Shown: in pieces, positions 35,416-48,099 of the stretch
Layout of the letters: every line of letters starts with the position of its first letter
Position numbering within the stretch: position 1 is the first letter of the stretch
NCBI RefSeq assembly: GCF_954871325.1
Contig: NC_088776.1
Location: forward strand, 31,978,508 to 32,042,507
Length of the DNA: 64,000 nt
From: Gordionus sp. m RMFG-2023
Lineage: Eukaryota > Nematomorpha > Gordioida > Chordodea > Parachordodidae
Reading direction: 5' to 3'
The notes under the pieces: model-generated
Told to the model about the DNA's origin: nothing
Database searches by the model: none
The model's input: the letters and a program-made list of their open reading frames with translations, nothing else
Program-made: the position numbers and the translations under genes

Positions 35416-36781
35416 TTTATCTATTCTCATTGTCTTAATAACGATGTATTATTTTTCAAATATATTACATAAAATACTTGTGCAATTAAAGTTTTTATTA
35501 TAATTCTAATGTAAAAAAAAATAAATTGTAGTATTGTGTACAATAATCTAACTGCTTCTGAAGAAATGTGTTTTTCAAGTCATTGGGTTATTCAATAAGA
35601 GAATTTATAATAGACACTTCTAACAAAGCCGTTACTGCTTGATGGCATTTATAGAATAAACCAGTAGGGTATTTATTTCTGCTGGAAATGTGATAAATAA
35701 ATGTAAATTAAAATATATATGCGAAAAAGGTGCCACGATTATAAAATAATATTAATAATCATATTTAAAAAAATATTTTAGTCGGTATCCGAATATTTTT
35801 TCTTTGTGTACACGTCTGGATAAGAGAGTTTAATAGTCTTAAAGTTGGTAATGTAGCTATCTATTGATCATTGAGTTAAAATATAAGTAGAATAATCACC
35901 AGGACAGAAAAAAATGATTAAAGCCATAAAGGTTCACCCCAATTATGCTTATTGTAGCAGGAGAATCGCAGGTCATTTACACTTTACTTCATAAATGTTT
36001 TGTGGACTCCATTTATACTATTAAAATAAGCTTAAATACGGTAACCTATTATGGTTTATTTGGCTAATTTTTTCCCTAAATATTGCCTTAAACTTAATCA
36101 TATATAGCAATATTATAAACCTTGCTAATAATATACCAAAACTTGGTTTTCGGATAATGTACCAAAAATAAGTAGATTATATTTCAAAATGTGTAGAGAA
36201 GATTTGACCAACGGAAATGGAAAGATGTAATGATATGTATTATTTTATATATGCCTATCATTTTATTGTACATGAAAGAAGTTTGAATATATTAAGTTTA
36301 ACGTAGAAAAAAATGATTATATTTATGGCAAAAGAGATTAGAAAAAATAATTTTGATATTGTCATGATTTTTAAAAGGTGGATAGCTGACGGGAAAAGTA
36401 ATTAGGCCACCATGTTTACATAAAATTATGAGCAACTTTCAAACAAATTTATAATTAGTAAAATTAATGTTTAAATGTCATATTTAGATAATGTGAAAAT
36501 ATCAATAGTTTGTTAATAGGCCTTTATTTCTCTGTTTAAAAACGTTGACTTAATTCTATCATTTTCCTACCATTTTTAAAATTTTAGTATAATATAAAAG
36601 TTATATTCATATAAATTTTATACAAGCTAACATAATCAATAATTTATTTAATACTTGTGTAAAATTATGAAATGATTGCTTTGATATGACGTATTAAATA
36701 ATAAAATTTGACATCATTTACTTATTTAATATTTTGAAATTTTATATTGGGACTCTATAGATAAAAATTTAGTGGAAAACA
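35416..36781. other. AT-rich DNA, 5' flank of the BTB gene
   Basis: No element or exon recognised. The promoter of the plus-strand BTB gene should lie in its right part; the extreme AT content prevents picking a TATA box. Confidence 0.45.
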
Positions 36782-38268
36782 ATGGCTTTTGATCCCACAT
36801 CTACCAGGCTATCAAGGATTTTGAAATATGTTTCGATGCTCTGGACAGAGGGAAAAGCTAAATGTTCTGATATCACTGTCAAAGTGGGTGACAAAAGTTT
36901 TGGTGCTCATAGAATTATACTCATTTGTCATAGGTTAAATAAATCGGTTAATTTTGGTTTATTATTTTTCTCTTACTTTTTAGCCATAGCTTTAATTAAA
37001 ATTTTTTAATATAAAAAATATCAAGCGATTATTTCTGCGAAAAAATATTGGGGGATTCCAATGTTACGGAGATCACAATTCCCCCCGATTTTAATATAAC
37101 TCCTGAAGCATTTACAGACGTCTTGGAATTTATGTACAAATCAGAGTTGGCCTTAACTCCTGCAAAATTGGATTCACTCATGAATGTGGCCAAAAAGTTG
37201 GGCATGTACCATATGACTAAATTATGCGAAACGCTAGCTGTTCCAGCAGCTCAAACTCCCATTCAGCCCCTAATTCAAATACCACCACCTCAGATTGATG
37301 AGAAAAGGATTGAAAAACCTATAGGACTCCAAATGCCATGGGGTGGTGAAGAATACACATCAGAAGATAAAGCCTGGCAACCATCTCTAAGACCATCAGC
37401 TATAGGGCATTATATGAAATACCTATGGCACAAAAGATTAGAGGATTCTGCTGATTTTACTGTTAATGTGTCCGGACAAGATTTTAAGGTTCATAAATTT
37501 ATTCTAGGGTGTCACAGCTACTTTTTCTCTGAACTATTTAAAAAAACCCCAAACCTATCTTGGTGGAACGTCCCAAAATTTTTAAAAGTCGATCCTGCGA
37601 TATTCCAGGAGCTCTTAAAAATTATGTATACGCAAGATTACGAACTCAATTTAGATAACCAAATGATTAGTGGTCTAAAATATACGGCAGATTTATTCAA
37701 GATGAATCATGTTTCCAAAGCCATCGATGATAAATATCCAGGGATACAAAATATTAATCAAGCCATAATTCAGCCATCACCCTTGCCAAATTATCAGTCC
37801 ATGAATCAGCCAGCATCCTTACTTAATTATCAGCCCATGAATCAGCCAGCACCCTTACCTAATTATCAGTCAACGAACTTACAATACCAAAACGTAACAA
37901 ATATGCCAATGAATTTTCAATATCAAAACCCTCAAAATATTCCTATGGTTACACCTTATAGTAACAATCAGCAAATCTTCCCCCAAATTTTAGCTAATCC
38001 TATCAATGCTACAGGCGATATATCTGAAATCATACGTTTATTGTCATCAGATTCTGTTAACATGGCCAATGAAATGGAGGTGTTTCAATATGCATTGAAT
38101 TGGCTCAAGAATCAAACTAATCCTGATTCTTTGGTATTTAAGATTATGTCATGTATTCGATTTAATCTGCTTACCAAAGCCCAACTTCAGCAGGTTGCAA
38201 GAATGACAAAAGATTGGTTTTTAAAGATTGGAGAATATAGGGATCTTATCATAACAGCAGATTGGTAA
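36782..38268 (+). CDS. Tandem BTB-BTB-BACK protein (two exons, about 464 aa)
   Basis: Exon 1 is 36782-36933 and exon 2 is 37026-38268. They are joined by a 92-bp intron (CATAG|GTTAAA to ATCAAG|CGATT) that rejoins a BTB domain in frame. The ATG has context AACAATGG. BTB1 spans about residues 25-120 (CSDITVKVGDKSFGAHRIIL, then AFTDVLEFMYKSEL). BTB2 spans about 186-290 (DSADFTVNVSGQDFKVHKFI, then FQELLKIMYTQDYEL). Residues about 291-380 are a Q/N/P/Y-rich linker with a roughly 14-residue repeat (NYQSMNQPA-type) encoded by a 42-bp repeat near 37780-37880. About 381-458 is a BACK-like helical region (NEMEVFQYALNWL). BTB domains dimerise and often act as Cullin-3 substrate adaptors; BACK usually follows a single BTB. 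No Kelch or zinc-finger region follows. The function of this double form is not known to me. The intron's acceptor has a weak pyrimidine tract. Confidence 0.88.
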
Positions 38269-38449
38269 AATATATTTTTTATCATTATGTATTATATAAC
38301 TGCTCATAACTATAATTATTGGTTCATTCTTATTTGCAGATTGAATTGGTATCTAAAGAATTATATTTTAATATAAATATTAAATTCTTTTATCTTACAT
38401 TTTTATAAAAAAATGCTTGTATATTTTAAAATTTCCAACCCATTACTGG
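38269..38449. other. 3' flank of the BTB gene
   Basis: AT-rich. An AG-type acceptor-like sequence near 38338 would also lead straight to a stop, so the predicted protein C-terminus does not depend on it. No canonical AATAAA stands out. Confidence 0.4.
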
Positions 38450-38824
38450 TTAACGGTGCATATATACACCACCTCCTAAATATCATTTTTAAGCATAGTA
38501 GTTTTTATTTTAAAAAATAATAAAAAAGGTTTTTATATAGTTTAGACATTGTACCTCAAAACTGGAAAAGAAAAATATGAAAAAAATTTTTTTTTATGTC
38601 CCTGTCCCTAAGAAGCCCTCAAACATGGCGAATTTATGAGGTCTAAAATGCAAAGTCTTTTAAGTGATCTCACGAGCATATTGTGAAATTATTTCGATGA
38701 AAACTAGTGTATAAATTTTTTTTATAGATATATAAATATTTATCAATCATTTTTGAAATTTTAAATAATTAAAATTTTAATTGCTAACCTTATAAAGTTG
38801 ACTGGCGCATATATGAACCGTTAA
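38450..38824. mobile_element. piggyBac-type MITE (TTAA-flanked)
   Basis: TTAA at 38450-38453 is followed by CGGTGCATATATACACC. At the right, GGCGCATATATGAACCG is followed by TTAA (38821-38824). The ends match as inverted repeats at 14 of 17 positions, and each is itself nearly palindromic around ATATAT. TTAA duplication is the hallmark of piggyBac elements. The interior is AT-rich with no ORF. Confidence 0.65.
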
Positions 38825-39725
38825 CCATCTAGCAGTATAAATTATTTTAAAAAATTCAAACAAATTAAACTTAACATAATGAATTATAATTTATTATATT
38901 ATACTTAAAACTATTACCATTGCTAAGGAGGGGGGTGGGAGGCTCGAGCCCGCTAAAAGAAATTTTTATATCCAAAAAAGGTCTTTTGAAAATATTTTTG
39001 AGCCCCCTGAGAATCGAATAATATGTTCTTTTATAATTTTTTATCTCGACCTAATTATATAAAATTATTAGCAAATATTCGGTTCATAAATATTCGAAAA
39101 TTAAAATTATTCATAAAAAATTAAAATTATTTGTACCCTCTTCCTTGCTGAACATTTTTTTTCTTATGCACCTGTTTTGTCAATTCAATCAAAATTATCA
39201 AAATAATAGATGACTAATTAAAAAATCAAGATTCTATGAAATAAATATTTAATTTTTAATTAAAATTTTTAAATGAATCATTTCTAAAATGACTTAACAA
39301 ATGACGGAGTTTTACTTTCAGATACTGCTGGTGAATTGGAGATTCATAATTCAATTGAGACGACATTCCAGAATCATCTGCTACAAAAAGCTATTCTGTA
39401 ATTTCTCGCCATTTAAAATTTTTATTGGTGTTCAAAGGAAGTAGTAACTTCTCGCCTAAATGCAAGCAATCTCTTCTTCTCATCTCGATTCATAAATTTC
39501 CAAATTTTCCACGAATTTATCTAAGCTACATCGATAAAATTGGTGAATATTGGCCACCGCCCTTTTTTCCCTCTTTTTATTTAATAGTAGATATGGGATT
39601 ATCACACAGATCAACTCCACCCATGTGTTTGTTATAAGCAGGGATCATATTTGGCTGAGGAATTTTATTTTTAGAAGATATTTTCTTGGAATACCTAGTC
39701 ACCCCCGTATTATAATTTCAACGAA
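38825..39725. other. AT-rich spacer with repeat debris
   Basis: A G-rich tract at 38929-38942 (GGAGGGGGGTGGGAGG) and GAGCCCC motifs look like the end of a G-tract repeat. No gene recognised. Confidence 0.4.
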
Positions 39726-39986
39726 CTATAAATATCGTTTAATTTTGAACCTATAATCATAATATTCTCTTTCTTTTTTTGCTACAGCATTTATCGATTC
39801 AACTGGGCAATGCTCCATTCTATTATCAATCACAGTTCCAGTTGTAAAATATCCCATTTGTTTTAAGTATGATAAAAGTTTAATTGACGTATAGAAATTA
39901 TCAAAATATATTTTATGACAATTTGGTTTTGTAAGGCCTAACTTTATAAAATCTATCATGGATATGTTTTTAGTATTGTCTGTCAA
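39726..39986 (-). pseudogene. piggyBac transposase fragment (core domain)
   Basis: An 86-aa frame containing HKIYFDNFYTSIKLLSYLKQ and GYFTTGTVIDNRMEHCPV, then KKEREYYDYR. This is the signature FDNFFTS...LL..L...G..ATGT..NR block of the piggyBac DDE transposase core (established knowledge); the Asp of FDNF is the expected catalytic one. Upstream minus-strand sequence to about 40300 continues only as broken frames. The piece is far shorter than a full transposase of roughly 550-600 aa and is not functional. Confidence 0.85.
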
Positions 39987-40429
39987 ATAAATATTATGTT
40001 TAAATTTAGTAATTGTAATTGAGTCATTGTATTCCGGATTATTGGAATAGAAATATCATTATTATTAGACAAATACATCTTTTACTGTGGGAAAGAATGA
40101 TATCGAGTAAATAATAAAATTCCAATAAATCTCTTAATATCTGAGATGGTTATACATTACTAGACCTATTCATTTGTTTTGCATAAATATTACTTTGATC
40201 TACAATTAGGGAATATAAGTCTTCGCCGAAAATTAAAATATATATTTGATGGATTTTTACCATGCAAATTGTCTTCAAGTTTTATTATATTTTCATTTTC
40301 CCCATTGAAAGGGATTGTAAAATATAACGTATCTGTTTTCTCTGAAAAAATTTAAGTACAGGGCACGCAAGCCAGTTTGCATTACAGAGCGAGAACCCTA
40401 CTGATTCATCTGAAAATTATTTATCCAAA

Positions 40430-40545
40430 ATTATAGATGGGAAAAGACGTAGATGCAGATATTGCCATACGCACTCAAAATATATGTGCCAAACATGTCA
40501 AATCACAATTCATACTAAATGTTTCAAGGATTTTCATAATATATA
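40430..40545 (+). pseudogene. piggyBac C-terminal cysteine-rich domain fragment
   Basis: The plus-strand frame near 40439 reads KRRRCRYCHTHSKYMCQTCQ and continues IHTKCFKDFHN. The CxxC...CxxC...C..C/H pattern is the C-terminal zinc-binding domain of piggyBac transposases. It is on the opposite strand to the core fragment at 39726-39986, so the element was rearranged or two copies are present. No intact frame connects to it. Confidence 0.75.
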
Positions 40546-40656
40546 AACATTTTCTTGTTTTTATTATAAATTACAAAAAAAAAGAATTAAGATTTCTATT
40601 GTTTTTTGATCTTATAGTCTTAGACATAATTTTTATCTTTTTTAACCTCTTAATGG

Positions 40657-40810
40657 TTAACGGTGCAGATATGCACCAGGCTAGATTTTCTATTTAGGAT
40701 TATTTTTTTCGGCTGATTTTTTTAAAATATCATATTTGAGCATTAATCAATATAATTTGAAAAAATTGAGCATTTTTATCCACCAGAAAAATCTTGACCA
40801 TTAATGGGTC
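40657..40810. mobile_element. piggyBac-like terminus (TTAA CGGTGCA...)
   Basis: TTAACGGTGCAGATATGCACC at 40657 repeats the end sequence of the MITE at 38450. About 120 bp later CTTGACCATTAATGGG is a rough inverse of CTTAATGGTTAACGG. It may be the terminal region of the element that supplied the neighbouring transposase fragments. Confidence 0.45.
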
Positions 40811-42880
40811 AAAATAACTTTAAAAGTAAAAAAAAATTTCCCGAATTTTATAAAAAGCTAATTGTATTTGTTGCAAATTTATGTTTCAATGCTAATTTTA
40901 ATAATAATAATTCAACCATAAAATTATATTAAAGGTTGGTAAGTAACCAGAAATACAATTTAGAGCCGTTATTTGTTGGGAGTCCTCGTCCTAGGAACTA
41001 TTTGAAGGGTGGTGGCAATTTTCAAAATAACATTATGCAATATCAGAATCAAACAATACCCATTAATAATAATCCACAAGTTTGTCCAGTGTGCAAACAA
41101 CCTTAATAAATGGACTGTACAAATTTATGTATTTCCAAATGTATTGTATATGATAACTAAATTTCTCATAATGAATTTATTAATTTTTTGTTAAATGTTT
41201 TTTGCTAATTTGTAATTATATTTTAACCTTCTTATTATTTTTTTATCATAAATAAAGTTCAATTTATTCACATATATAAAAAAATTTAAATTTATAAGCA
41301 AAATATTACCTGGAATCAGAGACAAAGTGCAGAAGGAGCAAAAACCTTGACCCCCCCTTCTTATCCCGCAAAAAATCTTAAGGGGCCTCCCTTCATAATT
41401 TGAGGCTTTTGCAAAAATTGAACTCTTCCGCACCACAGGAATGCGGGGAATTCTGTTAGCCTTTGACGAAGAGTCAAGTTTACAATTAATAGTTTGAATT
41501 TTGTTTTATTACTCAACTCTGAGTGATTGAACCTGAAAAAGTATTGGCTGGTGGCTTCCCCTATTGACAAATTCTCGAATCAAATATGGTTTATCAATTA
41601 TATAGATAAACGTCATATTTTTTTTTAATCGCGATAGATAACATGATGCATATATTCGGGTCAATATTTTTGTTTTATATCCTTTTTGGCAAATTCAATA
41701 AATCTATTCTTTAGTGCTATATTGATCCATATTCATAACAAAAATAGAAAAATAATTTAGAATTCATTCTGTTACTTTGCTATTACTTTATTATAATGTC
41801 CCAAATCATTAACCCAGAATTACAAATATGTAGTCATGAGATTAAATAAAATTTATTATTTTGTTAATTTTCAGTAATTGTTGCATATCCATTTAAAACT
41901 TAAATATTTAGTATCTTTAAATAAAAGGCTACATCAATTTTTGGATATAGAACATTTTCACTTTATTTATTGAAAAATTAAATTTGTTCCATATCTATTT
42001 TTTCAAATGTATAAAAATAAGTTTTCTAAGAATACTATATTAGGCTAAGCTATGTTAAGTTGCTTATATATTATTCTAAGCCTTATCTATCAGTTGGGAA
42101 AAAATTTATCTCTGTTGAAAATATGTAAATTTTTAAAAAATGCTCTAATGAAGAATTGTAAAAAAGAATATGGAACATTAAAATATTGAATTAAGGATAT
42201 ATCGATATTCATTTTTTATATTAAGAATGTGCATATGGTCATTCGCATGTTTTTATATATTTTTTCAAGAATTTGGGTTGTAACTTATATATACTGTTAT
42301 AATTTTTATGAACTCTTCACCTTTAATTTCTATTAAAAAAAATATTCTTATTTTTATAATTGAAATTTATGATTAAAATTTTTTAATATTAAAAACAATT
42401 AAAGATATTAAATATATAAAAACTCAGGCCTAATTTACTTAAATGACTTAAATTTATTTAAAAAAATATTTTCTTGTAAAGTAAATATATAGAAAATCTA
42501 CCTATTATACATATTTATAAATTTTGATCATAGATATTTATCATCAGCTTCACGATGTTAGCCTAACAATTGGAAGCACTAATTATAAGATATCTGCCAA
42601 CATTTAGGGCCTGTCCTGGTCCGACTTAGTTCTTAGCAGTCGTCTGTTTAGCCGGCTATTGAGTTTCTTCTATAAAGTCTAATAAAAATAGGCTTTGATT
42701 TACGAATGCCACTTATTTTATTTTTTAAATCAAAGCTGTACATATCAATAAATGACCTAAGTCTTAAAAATATAATAAGCGCCTTCTGGGCGGTAAAGCT
42801 TACAAAATGGAGAGTTAGGAGGCCATAAAAAATTTAAAATTATTACACCTCTATTTTAAAATATGAGAAAATTAGAAATT
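40811..42880. other. AT-rich DNA with one GC-richer patch, no gene identified
   Basis: Between about 41300 and 41590 the sequence is clearly less AT-rich. It yields two overlapping minus-strand open frames of 69-81 codons with no recognisable domain; a CCCCCCC tract near 41350 suggests repeat origin. The rest holds nothing I can name. Confidence 0.4.
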
Positions 42881-42889
42881 TAGTAATTT

Positions 42890-43450
42890 TTTTTATTTAC
42901 TAATTTTTTAAAAACTCAACTTAAATACAATATTTATACTTCTCTAGCTTCTATTAATATGAATTTTAAATTTACTTTAAATTTTCTAGGAGATATAATT
43001 AAAGGTTCTAAACCGCTAAAAGTCGGGATCGCTTTATCTTTTATAAAATTTTTAAAGTAAATTTGAAAATAATATTAGTAGATGCTAGGGAAATATTATT
43101 TTATTTAAAGTGAGTTTTTTTAAAAATCCCTAAAAAAAGAAAAAATATTATCCATATTCCCAAATTGGTAATCAAATTGGGAACAATGATAATATTTTCG
43201 CTTTTTTAGTAATTTCTTTAAAAACTCAACTTAAATGTTCCCGTTCTATGTCTCGAAATTAAAAATCGCTAAAAATTGGGAATCTCGCTTGTACCTTGTA
43301 GAAATTTTTTTAAGTAACTTTGAAATTAATATTAATGGATGATAGGGAAGTAAACAAAAATTTATTAAAATAAGAGAAAAAAATTAAATTGGGAGTATAG
43401 ATGATATTTCCATTTTTAGCGATTTTTAAAAAAACCTACTTTAAATCTTT
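42890..43450. repeat. Inverted and direct repeat element (fold-back type)
   Basis: Sequence around 42895-43000 (AAAACTCAACTTAAAT..CTAGCTTCTATTAATAT) is the inverse of about 43045-43130 (AATATTAGTAGATGCTAG..AGTGAG). A block around 43010-43115 recurs in direct orientation, diverged, around 43262-43370 (TCGCTAAAAATTGGGAATC). No ORF. It is probably an old fold-back element or a partially duplicated MITE. Confidence 0.5.
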
Positions 43451-45944
43451 AGAGGGGGGTATATTTTATTTTATTTTTTCAGGTATTTTTTTTTAGGATA
43501 ATTTATTTTATTTAATATATATTTTTTAGAAATTTTTTTCAAAATATATTATATAAAAAAAAATATAAATAAACAAATTTATTAATTTTGAAGAAAAATA
43601 TAACAAGCTATTTTAATGTAAAAATAAAATAGTGCTAAAATATTTTTTTGGGATATAATTAGAACTGGTTAAAGTTAATTGTATTTATTGTTCTTTTGGA
43701 TATAGTGTAGGTAAAATAAAATATGGTTTAAAATGATTTTAAACAATCAATTTTCTTTTTTTTTCCTGCTGCCCACAATTTGGAGAAAAATAGTCACAAA
43801 GGCGCAGCCATTAATTGATTACATACATTTTATTTAATACCGAACATGTTAATAGCGAATACCACTGATCGATACCAAGATAATGTGGTATATTTATTCA
43901 AAGCGAAGATATAATTCATATATTATTAATTATATAATTAATTGATGAAATTCATAAAATTAAAATAAAAGAAATAAGAAATAAGGATTAACAAGCACTC
44001 TTTTTATCTAAATTTTAATTTTTATATGAATTTATTTTTATATAGGCATAGCATAATATTGACTAGTTTATTTTTAAAATTTATAAAGATTAATTATCAT
44101 TTTTGAGTATCGGCTACTGGTATCGGTAAAAATGAAAAGTATTAGTCGATACTGATACTGACGAATATTACGGTTACCAGATATCCTTTTTGAGATATCT
44201 AAAAATATATCCGGTATTTATTTTAATTTGTCCTCTTTTTAAATTTTTTTTTACATATTATGGAAAAAGTATTACGATTACATCAGAATGAGTTATATTT
44301 GTATATATTTTTTCACATCATGCTATTTTTCATCAAAATTTTTTTTATGTATTCTCCTCATCATATACTTGTGCGAATTTGTTTAGCTTATACTTGATTA
44401 TAAATAACTTCACTCCAAAATATGATGGCTTTCTTTTTATCCTTATGTCATGAAGCATTAAAATCGTACTTTTTTCCAATTAACAATCCACCAATTATCA
44501 GAATTTTTTTGAAAATGATTTAAATGAAGCATATCTGTGGTTTGCCCATTCCTCAATGTATGCTTTTGATAAAAAAAAATTTCCATGTTAAGCCATTTAA
44601 ATTCATTTAAAATTGTTGACAGAAAGAAATGGAATTTTTTTCCGATAAAGGTAAAAGATATTAAAAATAGACAAAAAAATCCCCCCTTCTTTACTGTTAT
44701 CGATTTAGATATTTGTTGATCTTGATATGAACTAAAAAATACCCGATACTGATCTGATTATAATATTTGCATCAATTTTTAAATACGATTATATCCTATG
44801 TTTTAAAATTGTATGATTTTATCATTATATATCAAATTATTACATTTATATTTAGAACAAATTATAAAAAAATATGTTTAATTTGAAAAATACTCCTAAT
44901 ATTTTAAATCATTAAGTTATAAATATGTAAACAATAGTTAAATATATACATTTAATTATTTTTTAAAATTTTAAACTAGTCAACCATTGTCTATATTAAA
45001 ATTTTGTGGCAACTGGATGACTTCCATTGGTGGCATCTTCAGTAATGGCTGACTATTCGATAATTGAGCAGAGATGCTCCGATACAAATTAAAATACATA
45101 AGATTTTTCCTAGAATCCATTTACATAATAATATTTTTTGATTTTTAATTTAATCCATAATTCCTTTCAATTTTAATGAAGCGTAGTGGTAATATATTTT
45201 CTTGTATGTTTATCAGGGTTTGTAAGTCTATCTAACCAGTCAAGTGTGGCCACTGACCAAAAGTTTATGACTGGTCAAATAATCTAATTATATTTTTATG
45301 ATTCAAGTACATTCCACATTTTGATTGTCTACAAAGGCTGTCTCCCCAGGCAATTAGCCGTTTTATATCAGTGTAAATCCTTACATTAATAAAGAGTTTT
45401 CAAAAGAATGGACTCTATTAAATTTATGCAGTCTAAAACAGTTGGCGAGAACCTCTCTTAGGTAAAACTTTTGGAGATATTTTTGAAATTTTGAACAGAC
45501 AGCTATATTAGTAGACAAGTTAATTTAAAAAAAATATCTTGATTAAAATATTTTCATGTCACATTTAAATTTATAAAACCTTTCTAATATTGTAATAAAG
45601 TTTGAAACATTAAATATGTATTCTAAAAGAAGCTTTTCTCCATATTCAGTAAATACTTTTTGATGCCTTGAATACCAAAAATAAAAATTTAATAATTTTC
45701 AGTATTTTTCCAGCAGCCTAGATTTTACTTTAATTGCTCTCTATTTATATCAATTTTAATTAATACAACTAATTTAAATAAAATGACTTTATTTTCATAT
45801 AATTTAATATATTTATTAACTTTGGGTATAGGATATATCTGGTTTTTCATATCATATCATACACTGGGGAGACATCTCACAATTAAGTGGGCACTCCACC
45901 ACCCCATAGAGGGCATCTACAGTGCAGTGAATTTGCATTCACTC
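43451..45944. other. AT-rich intergenic DNA, no gene seen
   Basis: GATACTGGTATCGG-like strings near 43880-43900 and 44110-44160 and CCGATACTGATC near 44742 look like subterminal repeats of a hAT-like element, but I could not define its ends. No coding region recognised; the open frame at 45783-45968 has no domain. Confidence 0.45.
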
Positions 45945-46116
45945 GGCAGTAATTTACCCAACTGTTAGGGCCCGTTTAATTTAAGAGGGCTTACGGTACC
46001 TCTCGTGGATAAGCAAGGATCCACTTAATTGACAGTAATTTACCCTACTGTCAGGGCCCGTTTAATTTAAGAGAGCTTACGGTATCTCTTGTGGATAAAG
46101 CTGGCATCCACTAAAT
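45945..46116. repeat. Two-copy tandem duplication, unit 86 bp
   Basis: The unit beginning GGCAGTAATTTACCCAACTG (45945) is repeated from 46031 (GACAGTAATTTACCCTACTG). Both copies carry AGGGCCCGTTTAATTTAAGA and end near ATCCACT. The copies differ at only a few positions. It lies 3' of the minus-strand LINE and is GC-richer than its surroundings. Confidence 0.85.
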
Positions 46117-46499
46117 TGATATTAAGAAATAAGAAGTTTATATATATAGTATTAATGTAATGTTATAGAAATTTATGTATATATAAAGGAATTTAATGAT
46201 TTAAAGAGAAAGTAAAAAAGGATTGATAAATTGAAGAAAAAATATCTTAGATTAAAAATTGGAGAATTAAGTGAAGAGAAAGATTAGGTAAGTGAATTGT
46301 ACAAAGATAATTTATATTTATTTACATTTCTTATTTATATATAGTAATATATAATTTATAATATTAGTAATTAAAAATTATTAATTTAAATTTATAATTG
46401 GTAATTAGAATTATTAAATGGAATTAATAGGAGATAATTAATCAAGGATTGCTTGAGTTAGTCAAGATTTCAAGTGGGATTTATTTTGGAAGATGTTTA

Positions 46500-48060
46500 T
46501 AATAAATAGACGGCCGACATTGTTAATATTAATAGCATGTCCGTACCATGATTTATATTATGAGTAATAAAGTTTTTTATTTTTTTTATTAGATGGTATA
46601 TGTTTTAATGCATTAGTGATAGTGCTATGTTGTGAATGTCTTAAGGAGTGACATAGTAATTCGAGCTTTCTATATGTAAGTAGTCTGTGTAAGGAAAGGA
46701 GATTGCAAGAGTTCCAAAGGTTGAAGTTAGAAATAATATATGGATATCTGATATTTAGGATGTTTTTTAAAGATTTGTTAATAAAGACTTGAGTTTTGTT
46801 TAGATGAGTTTTAGTGATATCCCAAGTTTCAATGCCATAAGTTAACGATGATAGAATGTAGGTCTTGAAAATTTGAACTTTGAATTTATTTGATATAATA
46901 TTTGTATGCCATAATTTATTAAGAGAAAAATAGTTATAAGTAGCTTTAGCGAGTTTGGATGATATATCTGGTTTAATTGAACCTTTATAATCGATAATAA
47001 TACCTAAATAATTGAAAGATTTAGTGAAAAGAATATTTTTGTTGTTAAATATTAGGTTTGTAATGGGGAAGTAGATAATATTTTTGTTTTATTAAAGTTT
47101 ATTTTAAGATTCATCTGTTGGAGAGTGGAAGAAATTTTTGCAAAAATATTGTTGATATAATTATAATCATCAGTAATAATATAAATGTCGTCGGCATAGC
47201 AAAGCCAATCGACATTATGGAGGTTACAAGAATTAATTAGATCCTAAATTATTAAGTTAAAAAGGGAAGGAGATAAAGGGCATCCTTGTTTAATGCCACA
47301 TTTGATTTTGAAATAGGGTGAGGATAAATTATTGTGTTTAATATTAATAAGACTATTTTCATAAATGTACATTATAATATTTATAAGATGTGTATTAATT
47401 TTATATTTGAGAATAATATTCCATAAGTATTGATGTTTTATTGAAAAAGCTTTTGAAATGTCAATAAAAATAACGTAGATATCAGTTTTGTAAATATGGA
47501 CTTTTTCAAGTTGTATTTTAAGTGAAGTAAATTAGTTTAATGGTGTTGGTCCTGTTCTGAAGGGGGCAATAGAATTATGGGTGTTTTTATCAATATCTTA
47601 GAGATAAGGTTAAATATATAGGTAGTAAAAATTTTGTAGAAAGAGGATGAGAGGGTAATGCCTCTGTAATCATGATATGAGGAAGGGTTTGATGATTTGG
47701 GTATATTAATAATAGTAAATTTACATCAATTGGTGGGAAGAATTGCTGTGTTCCATATTTTATTTAAGGTAGGAAAAAGTAAATAAGTAATAGATTCGGG
47801 GAATATTTTTAATATTTCATTGTGAATGTTATTTGCAGAGGATTTATGGTTTTTGAGTTTTTTTATAATAGTAATAAAGTCATTTTTATTAAGAGGAAAA
47901 GGAGGAGTAGTAATAAGATGTTGTGAGGAAATAGAATTAGAGAAGGAAAATATTATTGAAGAGGGATCTGTAAAGATCAACAAAAATATTAAGTTGATCT
48001 TCGGAATTTTTTATAATATTTTGACAAACTTTTATATTGTTGATTTTTTTTTATTGTTTG
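46500..48060 (-). pseudogene. Non-LTR retrotransposon (LINE) reverse transcriptase, broken
   Basis: Minus-strand frames give RT blocks in order. These are KLKNHKSSANNIHNEILKIF (about 47825-47885), DYRGITLSSSFYKIF (about 47640-47690), a degenerate QG.PLSP region near 47280, then the catalytic DWLCYADDIYIITDDYNYIN (about 47150-47215) and LQQMNLKINFNKTK (about 47090-47130). A C-terminal tail runs to about 46500. The YADD box is intact but frames shift several times and no endonuclease was found, so the copy is 5'-truncated and dead. The clade is uncertain; it is not the RTE type seen at 27835-35275. Confidence 0.8.
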
Positions 48061-48099
48061 AAGAGGTGATAAATTTTAAAGACTTGAATGCATTATAAA

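Noticed and set aside
47826-48098. 90-codon plus-strand open frame
   Set aside because: Antisense to the LINE frame with the KLKNHKSSANNIHNEILKIF block; no domain of its own.
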